A stretch of 14,562 bases of DNA from B21-G16 sp003644825 [NCBI: Candidatus Zhuqueibacterota bacterium] (GTDB lineage Bacteria; SM23-31; B21-G16). A model generated the notes under the pieces. The model was given only the letters and a program-made list of their open reading frames with translations. It was not told the origin of the DNA and ran no database searches. The DNA lies in the NCBI GenBank assembly GCA_003644825.1, contig QNDJ01000009.1, forward strand, positions 1-14,562, in the 5' to 3' direction. The translations under genes and the position numbers were made by a program. The stretch's first letter is position 1; each line of letters starts with the position of its first letter. Of this stretch, positions 1-8,405 are shown piece after piece.

Positions 1-1
1 A

Positions 2-1612
2 ATTACTCTACCTGTAAATTCCAGACCTCAAAAACCTGTAATTTTAATCATTTTTGATTTCTCATATAATATGGCGATAAAAGAGGCAGAAGGTTTTCGA
101 TATGAAATTGCTCTTGATGTCCTGAAAAAGATTGATTTTTCCAGGATTGATTCGAAATTTGGGCTGATAGTTTTTGGAGCAGACAGTAAAAAAAATGGAA
201 ATGACGATATATCAATACCCGTCAAACCAGATGTTAACACTGAAAAAGAGATTTTATCTCGCTTAAATATTTTGATTCCTTATGGAGAAAGCCCTCTTGC
301 AGGTGCACTAAAAAAATCTAAAGAAATACTCAATAAAAATAACAGAAACTACATAATTTTATTCTCAGCAGGTGTTGAAACGTGTGGTGGTAACCCTGTA
401 AGTACTGCCAAAGAACTAAAATCTGAAGGATATATTTCCAGGATTTTCTGTATCGGATTTGGTGAAAATAATTTGTTGAGGGAAATAGCAAAAAACACCA
501 GCGGAATTTATTATAATGTAACCCAGTTCACTTCTTTAAAAAGTGAAATCCTGAAAGAAATATACGGGAAAAATTATAATGTTGCCTTTTCCCAATCAAA
601 AGCAGTTTTTTCTGGAAAAATTGGATATAGAAATTTCATTAAAAAAAAGCTACAGGTTCCTGCCTATGGTACTGAAATGACTCTTAAAGACCTTCAGGGT
701 AATATAGTTAGGAAAATGAAATACTGGAGAGGAATAATTGAAAATATCCCTCCAGGGAAATATATAATTCAACTAACAAATAGCGGACAAAATCAACAGG
801 ATAGCATAATAATAAGACCAGGTGATTTTATAATAAAAAATTTCATATTTGATATAGAAACAGGAAATTTAACCTTTAAACACCTCATTGAAGGAGCTCC
901 CGAAGGAAAAGCCTATGGAACATTTACACAGATTAACCATGAAAATGGAGAAACAATATATACAGGAACAAGATGGTCAGGAACCCTTCAAGATTTACCC
1001 ATCGCAAAATATACAATTATTGCAACTAATTCCTCCATTACAAAGAAAAAAACCATCATACTAAAACCCAATAAAACTGAAGAAGTAACATTTTCATTTT
1101 CACTGAAAACGGGGAGAATTGCCTACAAGTGTTTTATGGACACTGAAAAACGTAAAATTGCTTATGGCACAACTGTAAAAATCTTCAGATTACCCATAGA
1201 AGAACTTGCTTTTGAAAGCAGTGACCAGTGGAGAGGAACTACATCTTTAATACCACCAGGAAATTATAGAATCGAAGGGGAATATCAGGGAATTGTTAAA
1301 AAAGAAAATGTTTATGTTGCCCCGGATTCCACGGTTAATTATGACTTTATTTTTAACATCAGAAAGATTAAACTCTCATATAAGTGCTATAGAAATAAAG
1401 CAAAATCCCCGGCTAATGGAACAATAATGGAAATCTTTAATTCGAAAGGAGTCTTAGTGGAACAGTTGCAGGGATGGAGAGGTTCTATACTTTTACCTGA
1501 GGGGTCATATCTTTTAAGAGCTCAATATCAGGGAAAACTTATTTCCAGAAATATTGATCTCTTTTTAAAAGAAAGCTCAACTTTTGAACAGGAATTCTAC
1601 TTCAGCCAATAA
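2..1612 (+). CDS. VWA-domain protein with four C-terminal beta-rich repeats (5' end outside window)
   Basis: The frame is open from base 2, so the gene starts upstream of the window. The first ATG (base 71) lies inside the VWA fold and is not the start. Visible order: strand PVILIIFDFSYNM (bases 35-73) carrying the first metal-site motif, a VWA domain to about base 580, then four tandem repeats to the stop. The VWA segment resembles the bacterial 'Ca-activated chloride channel homolog' type: GESPLAGAL matches the usual GETPIAxAL, and SAGVETCGGNP matches SDGEETCGGDP. The metal-ion site looks degenerate: DxSxN instead of DxSxS, Ser in place of the usual Thr, and Ala (codon 368-370) in place of the third-motif Asp. 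Secretion is likely from the architecture, but the signal peptide is not visible. It converges on the next gene with a 4-base gap and no evident intergenic terminator. Role unknown; protein binding is an inference from VWA families. Confidence 0.88.
   Translation: MTLPVNSRPQKPVILIIFDFSYNMAIKEAEGFRYEIALDVLKKIDFSRIDSKFGLIVFGADSKKNGNDDISIPVKPDVNTEKEILSRLNILIPYGESPLAGALKKSKEILNKNNRNYIILFSAGVETCGGNPVSTAKELKSEGYISRIFCIGFGENNLLREIAKNTSGIYYNVTQFTSLKSEILKEIYGKNYNVAFSQSKAVFSGKIGYRNFIKKKLQVPAYGTEMTLKDLQGNIVRKMKYWRGIIENIPPGKYIIQLTNSGQNQQDSIIIRPGDFIIKNFIFDIETGNLTFKHLIEGAPEGKAYGTFTQINHENGETIYTGTRWSGTLQDLPIAKYTIIATNSSITKKKTIILKPNKTEEVTFSFSLKTGRIAYKCFMDTEKRKIAYGTTVKIFRLPIEELAFESSDQWRGTTSLIPPGNYRIEGEYQGIVKKENVYVAPDSTVNYDFIFNIRKIKLSYKCYRNKAKSPANGTIMEIFNSKGVLVEQLQGWRGSILLPEGSYLLRAQYQGKLISRNIDLFLKESSTFEQEFYFSQ
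662..1609 (+). repeat. Four tandem ~83-residue protein repeats in the VWA protein
   Basis: Equivalent codons of a YGT/NGT motif begin at 662, 911, 1160 and 1412, giving periods of 249, 249 and 252 bases (83, 83, 84 residues). Each unit follows the pattern (A)(Y/N)GT...I/F...(R/Q)(G/W)W-x-G...(L/I)P-x-(G/A)-x-Y-x-(I/L), seen as WRGIIENIPPGKY, WSGTLQDLPIAKY, WRGTTSLIPPGNY and WRGSILLPEGSY, followed by a predicted strand. The W-x-G...PxGxY core resembles prealbumin-like / carboxypeptidase-regulatory-like (PEGA-like) beta-sandwich modules, though I cannot name a family. The repeats have diverged at DNA level, so this is an old protein duplication and not a recent array. Confidence 0.8.
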
Positions 1613-1616
1613 GTAT

Positions 1617-3878
1617 TTACTGCCTTAAAACACTCACATCCTCAAACATTATACTTCTTAATTCGTTAGCCCACTTTTGTAATAAACCTTTGTATAATTC
1701 TTGTCTTTCTATAGCAGAAAGATATTCATTTTTTCCCTCACGATCAGCAGGAAAAAAGGAAATCCCTCTGGACATACTATTACTTGCTGAAACAACATCA
1801 ACAAAGGATAAAAAACCATCCTTTACATCAATTAAATTCACCGAAACAGATATGTTTACCGAGGTTTTCGGTAGCCCTATCAAATAAGGAATATAAAAAC
1901 CTTTGTCTCTTTCCTGCTTGAACTGAACAATTTCTCCAACAACCACATAATCAACACCCAGCTTCTGTCCTAGGCGCTGAGCTGTTTTCAGGTCTATTTT
2001 ACTATCCGGTTTTAATCCTTCCATTTCCAGAACTCTTTTTACATCTTTCTGTTTTGATAAAACAAAGTACTCATTGTAATCAAATACTTCTTTAAAGCTT
2101 TCTGTGAGCTGTTCACCTATAGGTGCTTTACCTTTTGTGTTAAAACCCAGAACTGCAATTTTGGTAATTTGTGATAGATATTTAAATATTCCCTGCTGAT
2201 CAATATTATTAAATTGGAGTGAACCAACAGAAATTTGATTTCTGTTGGTAATTTCTATTTTCCTGAATACTTTTCCATCTTCTTTTTCAACAAATGAAAT
2301 TAACTCATCGGATAGTTTTTCATCTCCTCTTGGGTTTGTATGAACAAGATAAATAAATCTAAAATCATCTCTATTTACATTAAATCTTCTAATAATATTC
2401 ATCAAATCTCTTTCAATTGAACGAGGTGGTGATTCCATAATTCCATCTGTGAACATTATAATTCTCTGAATGTGAATTCTGTTATAGTCACTTCTTTTAA
2501 AAGACTCCAGTTCTCTATAAGCTTTTTTCAGCCCACCAACAATATCTTCAACTACAATATTTTTGTCTTTATTTTCCTCCAGAACTGTTGTATTAGCAGT
2601 AACTTCGTCCGGTATATCCCTGATAGAATTCTTTAAATCTTCTTTTTTAAACTCATTTATTTCGCGCCAGGTCAAAGAATTTACTTTATCTGAAAACGTA
2701 ATAACAGAAATATTAGACCCTATTTTTGCACTATCAACAATAGAAATAATAAAATCAACTGTGTTCCTTAAAACATCCTCTCCTCTTTTATTTTCCAGCA
2801 ATCCTCTTCCAATCATTGAAGGTGAACCATCTATTAAAAAAACCGTATCTCTTATTGGCTGTCTTAACTGAGAAAAAACAACGCCTTCTCTTACAAAGAA
2901 TGGTTTTCTCCCGGATAAGATTACAGGTTCTCTTGCTTCAATTACAGGTACTGGAGATCCTCTTCTCCTTCTTCTTCCAAAAACACTGTTGAATTTTAAA
3001 TCTATAAAAGAACCAAAACCAGGAAGATTTTTACCCATTCCTAAAGAAACACCTAATTTCAAAGCAAACCTTGGCTTATTAACAAGTGTTATTCCAAAAG
3101 ATGCAACTCCTACACTCTTACTTTCTCCTTCTTTAGCCAAAATTCTATTGGAATTGTATTCACCAAATAGCCTTATATTTTTAAATAGGGATAAATCTGC
3201 ACCAATACCAAAATGAAACTGGTCAGAACTTATTATTTTCCCCCTTTTTGATATACCCTGGTACTGGTCTAACATTCGGTACCAGAAAATGCTATCTGAC
3301 TCAGCTATTTGTTCAACATTTCCGCTTAAATTATGGAAATATCCTCCATTCACTTTAATGGAAGCTTTTCTCCAGGTAAAATCCATATAAAGGTTAGTTC
3401 CCCATCCACCTTTTTCGGATGTAAAAGACCTCATCAATCTGTGACCTTCATTAAATCCAGTAGGTATTAAATAGTATCCCTCAACAGCAGCATTGAATTC
3501 GGAGTCATCTCTGGGAAATCCCGCCCTTAATCCAAATTTTGTATCTCCTGCTCCATATTTATAAGTTTCGCCATTCTTATCCATAAAAGAAACACCTGAT
3601 AAAAACAACTCCATATTATTCTTGAATCCATACCTTAAATTCCACCTTAAGTCCGATATTATACTATTACCCTTTAAAAATATAGTAGTATCCTTTATAC
3701 TGTTCTCTCGAACAGAACTGTAAGAAGTAGAAAATTTAAAATCAAGGTTTCCTTTTTTAGCAATTCTTCCTGAATAAATATGAAAAAAATCTCTTGCACC
3801 TTCCTGAATTCTGACCTGCGAATAGCAAGAATAACTTATAAATATAATTAAAATAAATAAATACTTAAAAACCTTCAT
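1617..3878 (-). CDS. Outer-membrane beta-barrel / VWA / CsgG-like fusion protein
   Basis: 753 residues, last gene of a three-gene operon. Residues 1-21 form a signal peptide (MKVFKYLFILIIFISYSCYS, cut probably near Gln21). Residues about 22-300 alternate aromatic and polar residues in strand-length blocks with turns (for example DLRWNLRYGF, SIKVNGGYFHNL, RFALKLGVSLGMG), which suggests an outer-membrane barrel of roughly 10-12 strands. Five consecutive arginines (302-306) follow. A VWA domain spans about 345-540 with an intact MIDAS: D350-G-S-P-S354 and FTDG with Asp478. From about 570 to 740 comes a CsgG-like alpha/beta domain (IAVLGFN, then the LGQKLGVDYVVVGEI segment). The C-terminal domains are probably periplasmic. 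The start is supported by AGAGGA four bases before the ATG, which overlaps the previous stop as ATGA. The domain order is read by eye; VWA is the firmest call, barrel and CsgG less so. Confidence 0.85.
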   Translation of the reverse strand: MKVFKYLFILIIFISYSCYSQVRIQEGARDFFHIYSGRIAKKGNLDFKFSTSYSSVRENSIKDTTIFLKGNSIISDLRWNLRYGFKNNMELFLSGVSFMDKNGETYKYGAGDTKFGLRAGFPRDDSEFNAAVEGYYLIPTGFNEGHRLMRSFTSEKGGWGTNLYMDFTWRKASIKVNGGYFHNLSGNVEQIAESDSIFWYRMLDQYQGISKRGKIISSDQFHFGIGADLSLFKNIRLFGEYNSNRILAKEGESKSVGVASFGITLVNKPRFALKLGVSLGMGKNLPGFGSFIDLKFNSVFGRRRRRGSPVPVIEAREPVILSGRKPFFVREGVVFSQLRQPIRDTVFLIDGSPSMIGRGLLENKRGEDVLRNTVDFIISIVDSAKIGSNISVITFSDKVNSLTWREINEFKKEDLKNSIRDIPDEVTANTTVLEENKDKNIVVEDIVGGLKKAYRELESFKRSDYNRIHIQRIIMFTDGIMESPPRSIERDLMNIIRRFNVNRDDFRFIYLVHTNPRGDEKLSDELISFVEKEDGKVFRKIEITNRNQISVGSLQFNNIDQQGIFKYLSQITKIAVLGFNTKGKAPIGEQLTESFKEVFDYNEYFVLSKQKDVKRVLEMEGLKPDSKIDLKTAQRLGQKLGVDYVVVGEIVQFKQERDKGFYIPYLIGLPKTSVNISVSVNLIDVKDGFLSFVDVVSASNSMSRGISFFPADREGKNEYLSAIERQELYKGLLQKWANELRSIMFEDVSVLRQ

Positions 3879-4492
3879 AATTCCTCTAACTCTATAAGGA
3901 GTAACCTTGGAAAATCTGGTGAATTTATATCCAGAGAAACCTGAGGTTTTAAATAGGTCTTTAACTGATTATAAGATTCTATAAAATTACCAAGATAATA
4001 ATAACTCAACGCCATTATTTTCCTTACCGACCTGGCATTCACCTTTTCGTTATGAATAAATTTATATGAACCGTTAAAAACAAAACCCAGTGAATCAAGT
4101 TCCACAGCTTTTTTTATTGAATTAATACTCTCCTGATAATCATTAATCTCAAATGATGCCAGTGATAAACCTATAAGGGCATCCTCAAAAGTACTATCAG
4201 AACTTACCGCAAAACTAAAATTACTCACAGAATAGTTCAAAATATGAAGTGCAAAATACGTCCATCCAAGCCCATTAAAACTATCAAGAAAAACAGGTTT
4301 CCTTTTTGAGGCTTCAATAAATTTTGTCAGAGCCTCACTATATTTACCCTCTTCATAATATTTCCATCCATCAATGGTCAGTTTTTCTGCCGATTCCTCA
4401 AGGGCTGCTTTCTCTTCAGGTGGTAAAACATTACCACCACCACAGGAAAAAATAACCAGTAACAACAATATTTTGATTATTCTACTTCGCAT
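3875..4492 (-). CDS. TPR-repeat protein, probable lipoprotein
   Basis: 205 residues. The N-terminus is Arg/Lys-rich, then hydrophobic (IIKILLLLVIFSC17GGG), ending in Cys17 followed by three glycines. The lipobox is imperfect because Phe occupies position -2, but this looks like a lipoprotein signal, and in a didermic cell the mature protein would sit on the inner or outer membrane facing the periplasm. The mature part holds about four TPR-like helical hairpins: roughly residues 37-70 (GWKYYEEGKYSEALTKF), 71-104 (GLGWTYFALHILNYSVSNF), 105-138 (NDYQESINSIKKAVELD) and about 152-185 (ALSYYYLGNFIESYNQL). TPRs of this kind scaffold protein-protein contacts. It overlaps the upstream large gene by 11 bases and the downstream barrel/VWA gene by 4, so all three are likely translationally coupled. 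It may be the assembly partner of one of them (inference). Confidence 0.9.
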   Translation of the reverse strand: MRSRIIKILLLLVIFSCGGGNVLPPEEKAALEESAEKLTIDGWKYYEEGKYSEALTKFIEASKRKPVFLDSFNGLGWTYFALHILNYSVSNFSFAVSSDSTFEDALIGLSLASFEINDYQESINSIKKAVELDSLGFVFNGSYKFIHNEKVNARSVRKIMALSYYYLGNFIESYNQLKTYLKPQVSLDINSPDFPRLLLIELEEL

Positions 4493-4758
4493 AAACCATC
4501 TTTCTCGATTTTTTAAAATTATCTGTAACCATTACATATATATATACTCCAGAAGATACAATTCTTCCTTCATCATTTTTACCATCCCATACAACAGTAT
4601 AATAACCTGCTTCTTTTTCCTCATTTACAAGGGTTCTAACTTTTTGCCCAAGTATTGAGTATATACATAAAGAAACAAACTGCTTTTTACCAATAGAATA
4701 TTTTATCTTTGTTTCCGGATTAAACGGATTAGGAAAATTTTGATACAGTTCATACTTT
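4482..4758 (-). other. FlgD-like / type IX-type C-terminal sorting domain, 1297-residue protein
   Basis: The last ~91 residues run from YELYQNFPNPFNPE to the stop. Diagnostic elements are NPFNPETKIKY, the LGQKVRTLVN strand, AGYYTVVWDGKN, SSGVYIYV and a basic end. They align well with the end of the giant upstream protein (8784-9058). In Bacteroidota such domains direct export through the type IX system; this assignment by analogy assumes that the host has that system. Confidence 0.85.
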
Positions 4759-7700
4759 AATGGAACCTGTTTACCTTTTACCATAAAATCCTTACTATAT
4801 GATTCTGAATAATTATTTAAATTATCTTTCAGTTTTACAGAAAAATAATGAATCCCTGAATTTAAACTGGAGTCAATACTTAATAGAGCTTCATCATCCG
4901 TTATTGATAAAACCCTGTATTTTACATCTTTTTTATCAATTCTAATCAGTGAATTGTTCAAATCCAAGCCACTACCATTTTCATTATAACAAATTCGAAC
5001 ATATAAATCATTTTTCATTGAGATATTTACATCCTTAACAACTGGAGGGGTTTCATCCAGCGCAAGAAAATATTTGCCAGAAAATCTTATTTTATTCTTC
5101 AGCACACCATTGTATATATCTGAATTATCCAGGTATTTTGCAGTGCTGTTATTTCTATCTATATAAAAAAGCCCTGCCTTATCTCTAACAATATCAAGAA
5201 AATTCAGGTCAACAGAAATCTCTGCTTCATTATTTAATGGTTTACCACCCATCTCCACAAGATAAAATAGAAGCGGGCATTTTAATTCATCCGGAATCAA
5301 TTTATTACTATATAATTCTTTTATCAGTAATTTTCTATCATTCTCCGGGACAAGATACACATACTTGTCCTCTAGAAAAGTATTTTCTTTGAACTTCAAA
5401 GTAAAAAAACCGTGAGATATAATTGCCTTTTTGTGGGAAGGTACAATCCCTATAGTGAAATCTGTACTATCTTTTACGACTGTCTTAAATCTATCAACCC
5501 CTGTAGCCTTAACATTAACTTCACCGGTCTCATCAACATCAAAGACATAGTCTCCTTTCCAGACTAATGAATTAGGTATTCTATCAGCATTGACTGTAAC
5601 GCTTTTTTTGTTGAAACTCAGCACAAGTTCCGGGTCCCCTATCAAAGTATCTGTAGAAATTATAACAAGGTCCACATATTCTTCGGCAACAGGGTCAGGC
5701 AAAATTCTTATTTCTATTTCAGTAGAACTAATTACTTCAACAAGGATGGTATCACTTGCACTGTTTCCTTCAGGATCCATTACTTTAAGTATCAGGTTTT
5801 CTTTACCAACAAAATCAGGAGTATTACTCAGCTTTAGTATATGGTCTCCACCCTTTTTCAGGCTGTTTTGATTAACAAGAACATTTTTATTTCCTGAAAC
5901 AAACCATTCCATTGAATCCGGGCTTGTATCTTTATCTATTACATATCTGTTCAGATGAATTGTACTATCACCTTTTCCCGTTGGAAAACTTATGTCCGGC
6001 AGATGGCCAAGAATCGGTGCTTTTCCCATAGTTACTCGAACATTCATACTGTCAGATGCTAATTTTCCATTCTCAGTATTTGTAGCGGTAAATACAAATT
6101 GTCTTAATCCTCTGAATTCGATATCCTTTACCCTGAATAATACTTCTGTTGTACTGGAGTTCAATATTACAGAAACTTTCGGATCATCAATCGGTTTTAC
6201 AGACCATTCAATCTTATCTTTTAAGCTATCAGGATAAATAAAAAGATAATCATTCAGAACAATTAAACCATCCTTTTTAGGTGTTATTTCAATATCCGGA
6301 ATTCCCGTTATCATAGGCGTTCCATCTGCAGGTACTACAATCAATTCAACATAAGCTTCATCATACTTACCGTCTGAATCAGTTACTATAAATTTCACAC
6401 TCTCTGAACCAATGAATGTTGGGTCAGGAGAAGATGCTACCAGAATTCCTGATGTTTCTATACTCAAATTAATTTTTATATTACCAGAAAAACTCCACTT
6501 AAGATTTTGAACCGAATCATCCAGGTCAAAAGCATAATCTCTTAAGTTGTAATCCCGGTTTTCCCCGCCAACAGGAATATATACTTTTTCAGGTAAACCT
6601 GTTATAAGAGGGCGGTTATTATTTATGACATTGACATATATAGTATCTACATCAGTACCACCATCCGGGTCTTTTGCAGTGAATATAATTTTATCCCTTT
6701 CATGTGTTCCTGCTGGCACTATAAATCTTACCTTATGTTCACCGTCAATTTGAATCTCAAGAGATGGGGTTCCTTTTCTTGAAACCAGAAATTTCTCAAA
6801 ACTCCAGCTTATTTCATCCTGGGTGTTATCAGCATCCACAACAAAACTATCAAGGTCCACATAATAAAATGAAGTATTAACATTAAAAGAAGCAATTGTA
6901 GTATCAGGTAACAACGGAGTTATGACAGGTGGGTCTCTTTTTACTGTAACAATCATAGTATCCGTTCCAACAGCATCGTGGGGATCTATAGCATTAAAAA
7001 TTATCTTTTCTGAACCCAAAAAACCTGGTTTTGAAGTAAATTTTACCCGGTATCTATCATTTTTATAGAGCTCTATCTTTATATTTCTATTTCCAGTAAA
7101 AGTAAATCTTATTGTATTTAAAGGGTCATCAACATCTACCGTATAATCAAGAAGATAAATCTCCTCATTAGAAGAAGAAGGCAAAAAAGATATATCCGGT
7201 AATCCACTAATTCTGGGAGCATCATTCACAGGTAAAACAATAACCTGAATAGTTACACTATCACTTAAACCGTAAGTATCATAAACAAAAAGAGTTATTT
7301 CCCCTGTTCCATTCCAGTCCTGTTCACCACTTACAAAAATTTGTCGTGAAGGGTAATATACTTCAACTTTTAAACCACCGGTATCAACTCTTGCTTCCCA
7401 TAAAAGACTATCTGATGGATTATCCTGGTCTACTGCCATCTGATTCATATATAAATTTTCATACGTATTATCTTCATAAAAAGTTATTGAAGATGGAGCA
7501 CCAATTATCTCTGGAGGATAACTTACAATAACATACATTGAGTCACTGCCTGAATAAATACCATCAGTTACTGTAAAAACAAACTTTTCTTTTCCTGTAA
7601 ATCCCTCTCTTGAAGAAAAAGTTACTCTATGAGTTTCAGGGTCTATTTTTGCAAAAACGTTTCCACCACCTCCTGAATAATTCCATCCAAGCTGGGAAGG

Positions 7701-8375
7701 AGAAAGAGAAGTATTTACCACATAATCATCAAGCACAATAGAATCATCGGTTTCTCCCGGAATCATTCTAACATCGGGTATGCCAACAACTCCAATTCCC
7801 TTGATACTAACTTTTAAAGGAATTCTAACATCAAAAGGCTGGGTCCCGTTATTAGGAATAGGAAGATGCATCCTTGTATCTCTATGCTGATTCCTGTTAT
7901 AATCGATTGTTATACTTGTCTCTTCTGTAATATTCTTTGCCTTCAGTCTGAAGGACCCAAGATAAAGGTTGTATCCACTCACACTTAAATTCCTATAAAC
8001 TGAACCATTAAGTTGATACCCCTGAATACCATATCCGCCCGGTACTTCATCTTCTGCAAGGTTAACAATACCTTTATCACCTCCAAAAATATTACCCCTG
8101 AAATCAAAAGGTTGAATACCTTTTTTCTGAAGGTCAAAGTCCAGTACTTCAAAGTATTTCTCATCAAATGTTATATAAAAAGAAACTCCTGAAACTCTAA
8201 TAGTTCCTGTTTTAAAACGAACCTCGACTGTTATTACGTCATTAACATTTACTTCTATATCCGAGCTCTGGGTGTTTTTTTCCTGTAACCAGATGGTTGT
8301 TTGAGAAAAACCATATCTGGAGAAAATAAAAACAACAGCAATTACTATAATTACTTTAACAATATTTCTTAACAT
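4482..8375 (-). CDS. Large secreted protein: cohesin-like domain, seven cadherin/Ig-like repeats, type IX-type sorting domain
   Basis: 1297 residues, first gene of the operon. Residues 1-25 are a signal peptide (basic MLRNIVK, then VIIVIAVVFIF). Residues about 26-190 form a cohesin-like beta-sandwich: VEVRFKTGTIRVSGVSFYITFD, then FEVLDFD, GIQPF and a glycine-rich IFGGDKGI. Residues about 195-883 hold seven repeats of 93-104 residues. Residues 884-1205 are further beta-rich modules with a YFLALDETPPVV linker. From about 1206 comes the sorting domain (NFPNPFNPETKI, LGQKVRTLVN, GVYIY, KKSRKMVYAK). The protein is probably exported by Sec, moved across the outer membrane by a type IX-like route, and displayed on or released from the surface; adhesion or structural roles are inference. 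The only in-frame start is the ATG at 8375, since a stop (TAA) lies 9 bases upstream; AGGA lies 15 bases before it. A sigma-54-type promoter sits just upstream. Confidence 0.92.
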   Translation of the reverse strand: MLRNIVKVIIVIAVVFIFSRYGFSQTTIWLQEKNTQSSDIEVNVNDVITVEVRFKTGTIRVSGVSFYITFDEKYFEVLDFDLQKKGIQPFDFRGNIFGGDKGIVNLAEDEVPGGYGIQGYQLNGSVYRNLSVSGYNLYLGSFRLKAKNITEETSITIDYNRNQHRDTRMHLPIPNNGTQPFDVRIPLKVSIKGIGVVGIPDVRMIPGETDDSIVLDDYVVNTSLSPSQLGWNYSGGGGNVFAKIDPETHRVTFSSREGFTGKEKFVFTVTDGIYSGSDSMYVIVSYPPEIIGAPSSITFYEDNTYENLYMNQMAVDQDNPSDSLLWEARVDTGGLKVEVYYPSRQIFVSGEQDWNGTGEITLFVYDTYGLSDSVTIQVIVLPVNDAPRISGLPDISFLPSSSNEEIYLLDYTVDVDDPLNTIRFTFTGNRNIKIELYKNDRYRVKFTSKPGFLGSEKIIFNAIDPHDAVGTDTMIVTVKRDPPVITPLLPDTTIASFNVNTSFYYVDLDSFVVDADNTQDEISWSFEKFLVSRKGTPSLEIQIDGEHKVRFIVPAGTHERDKIIFTAKDPDGGTDVDTIYVNVINNNRPLITGLPEKVYIPVGGENRDYNLRDYAFDLDDSVQNLKWSFSGNIKINLSIETSGILVASSPDPTFIGSESVKFIVTDSDGKYDEAYVELIVVPADGTPMITGIPDIEITPKKDGLIVLNDYLFIYPDSLKDKIEWSVKPIDDPKVSVILNSSTTEVLFRVKDIEFRGLRQFVFTATNTENGKLASDSMNVRVTMGKAPILGHLPDISFPTGKGDSTIHLNRYVIDKDTSPDSMEWFVSGNKNVLVNQNSLKKGGDHILKLSNTPDFVGKENLILKVMDPEGNSASDTILVEVISSTEIEIRILPDPVAEEYVDLVIISTDTLIGDPELVLSFNKKSVTVNADRIPNSLVWKGDYVFDVDETGEVNVKATGVDRFKTVVKDSTDFTIGIVPSHKKAIISHGFFTLKFKENTFLEDKYVYLVPENDRKLLIKELYSNKLIPDELKCPLLFYLVEMGGKPLNNEAEISVDLNFLDIVRDKAGLFYIDRNNSTAKYLDNSDIYNGVLKNKIRFSGKYFLALDETPPVVKDVNISMKNDLYVRICYNENGSGLDLNNSLIRIDKKDVKYRVLSITDDEALLSIDSSLNSGIHYFSVKLKDNLNNYSESYSKDFMVKGKQVPLKYELYQNFPNPFNPETKIKYSIGKKQFVSLCIYSILGQKVRTLVNEEKEAGYYTVVWDGKNDEGRIVSSGVYIYVMVTDNFKKSRKMVYAK
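5725..7800 (-). repeat. Seven tandem ~95-residue cadherin/Ig-like protein repeats
   Basis: Units begin near residues 195, 288, 387, 485, 589, 688 and 787 of the 1297-residue protein. Each opens with a short proline segment (GIPDVRM, GAPSSITF, GLPDISF, PLLPDTTI, GLPEKVYI, GIPDIEI, HLPDISF). An acidic stretch follows, such as YVVNTS, YTVDVDD, FVVDADN, YAFDLDD or YVIDKD, then usually a Trp strand (LGWNYSG, ISWSFEK, LKWSFSG, MEWFVSG). Each ends in a strand of the type FTVTDGxxxSDSMxVxV. This matches the general pattern of cadherin-like or 'tandem-95' bacterial surface repeats. Calcium binding by the Asp clusters is plausible but inferred. Confidence 0.8.
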
Positions 8376-8405
8376 AAATATTTATGATTATCCTGTTAAT
8401 ATTTT

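Noticed and set aside
71-73. ATG as the start of the plus-strand VWA gene
   Set aside because: The frame is open back to base 2 and codons 35-70 encode the first VWA strand and its DxS motif. Starting at 71 would delete the core of the fold.
2563-2871. 102-codon plus-strand open frame
   Set aside because: It is antisense to the conserved VWA domain of the minus-strand gene and has no ribosome-binding site or recognisable domain. The other short frames at 28-240, 1690-1887, 2989-3216, 4374-4658, 5590-5871, 5992-6237, 7346-7531 and 7985-8167 were dismissed as shadows of the main genes.
3822-3878. Lipoprotein signal in the barrel/VWA/CsgG-like protein (Cys18)
   Set aside because: The residues before Cys18 (Ser-Tyr-Ser) do not fit a lipobox, and the following barrel-like region fits a standard signal peptidase I cleavage near Gln21 better.
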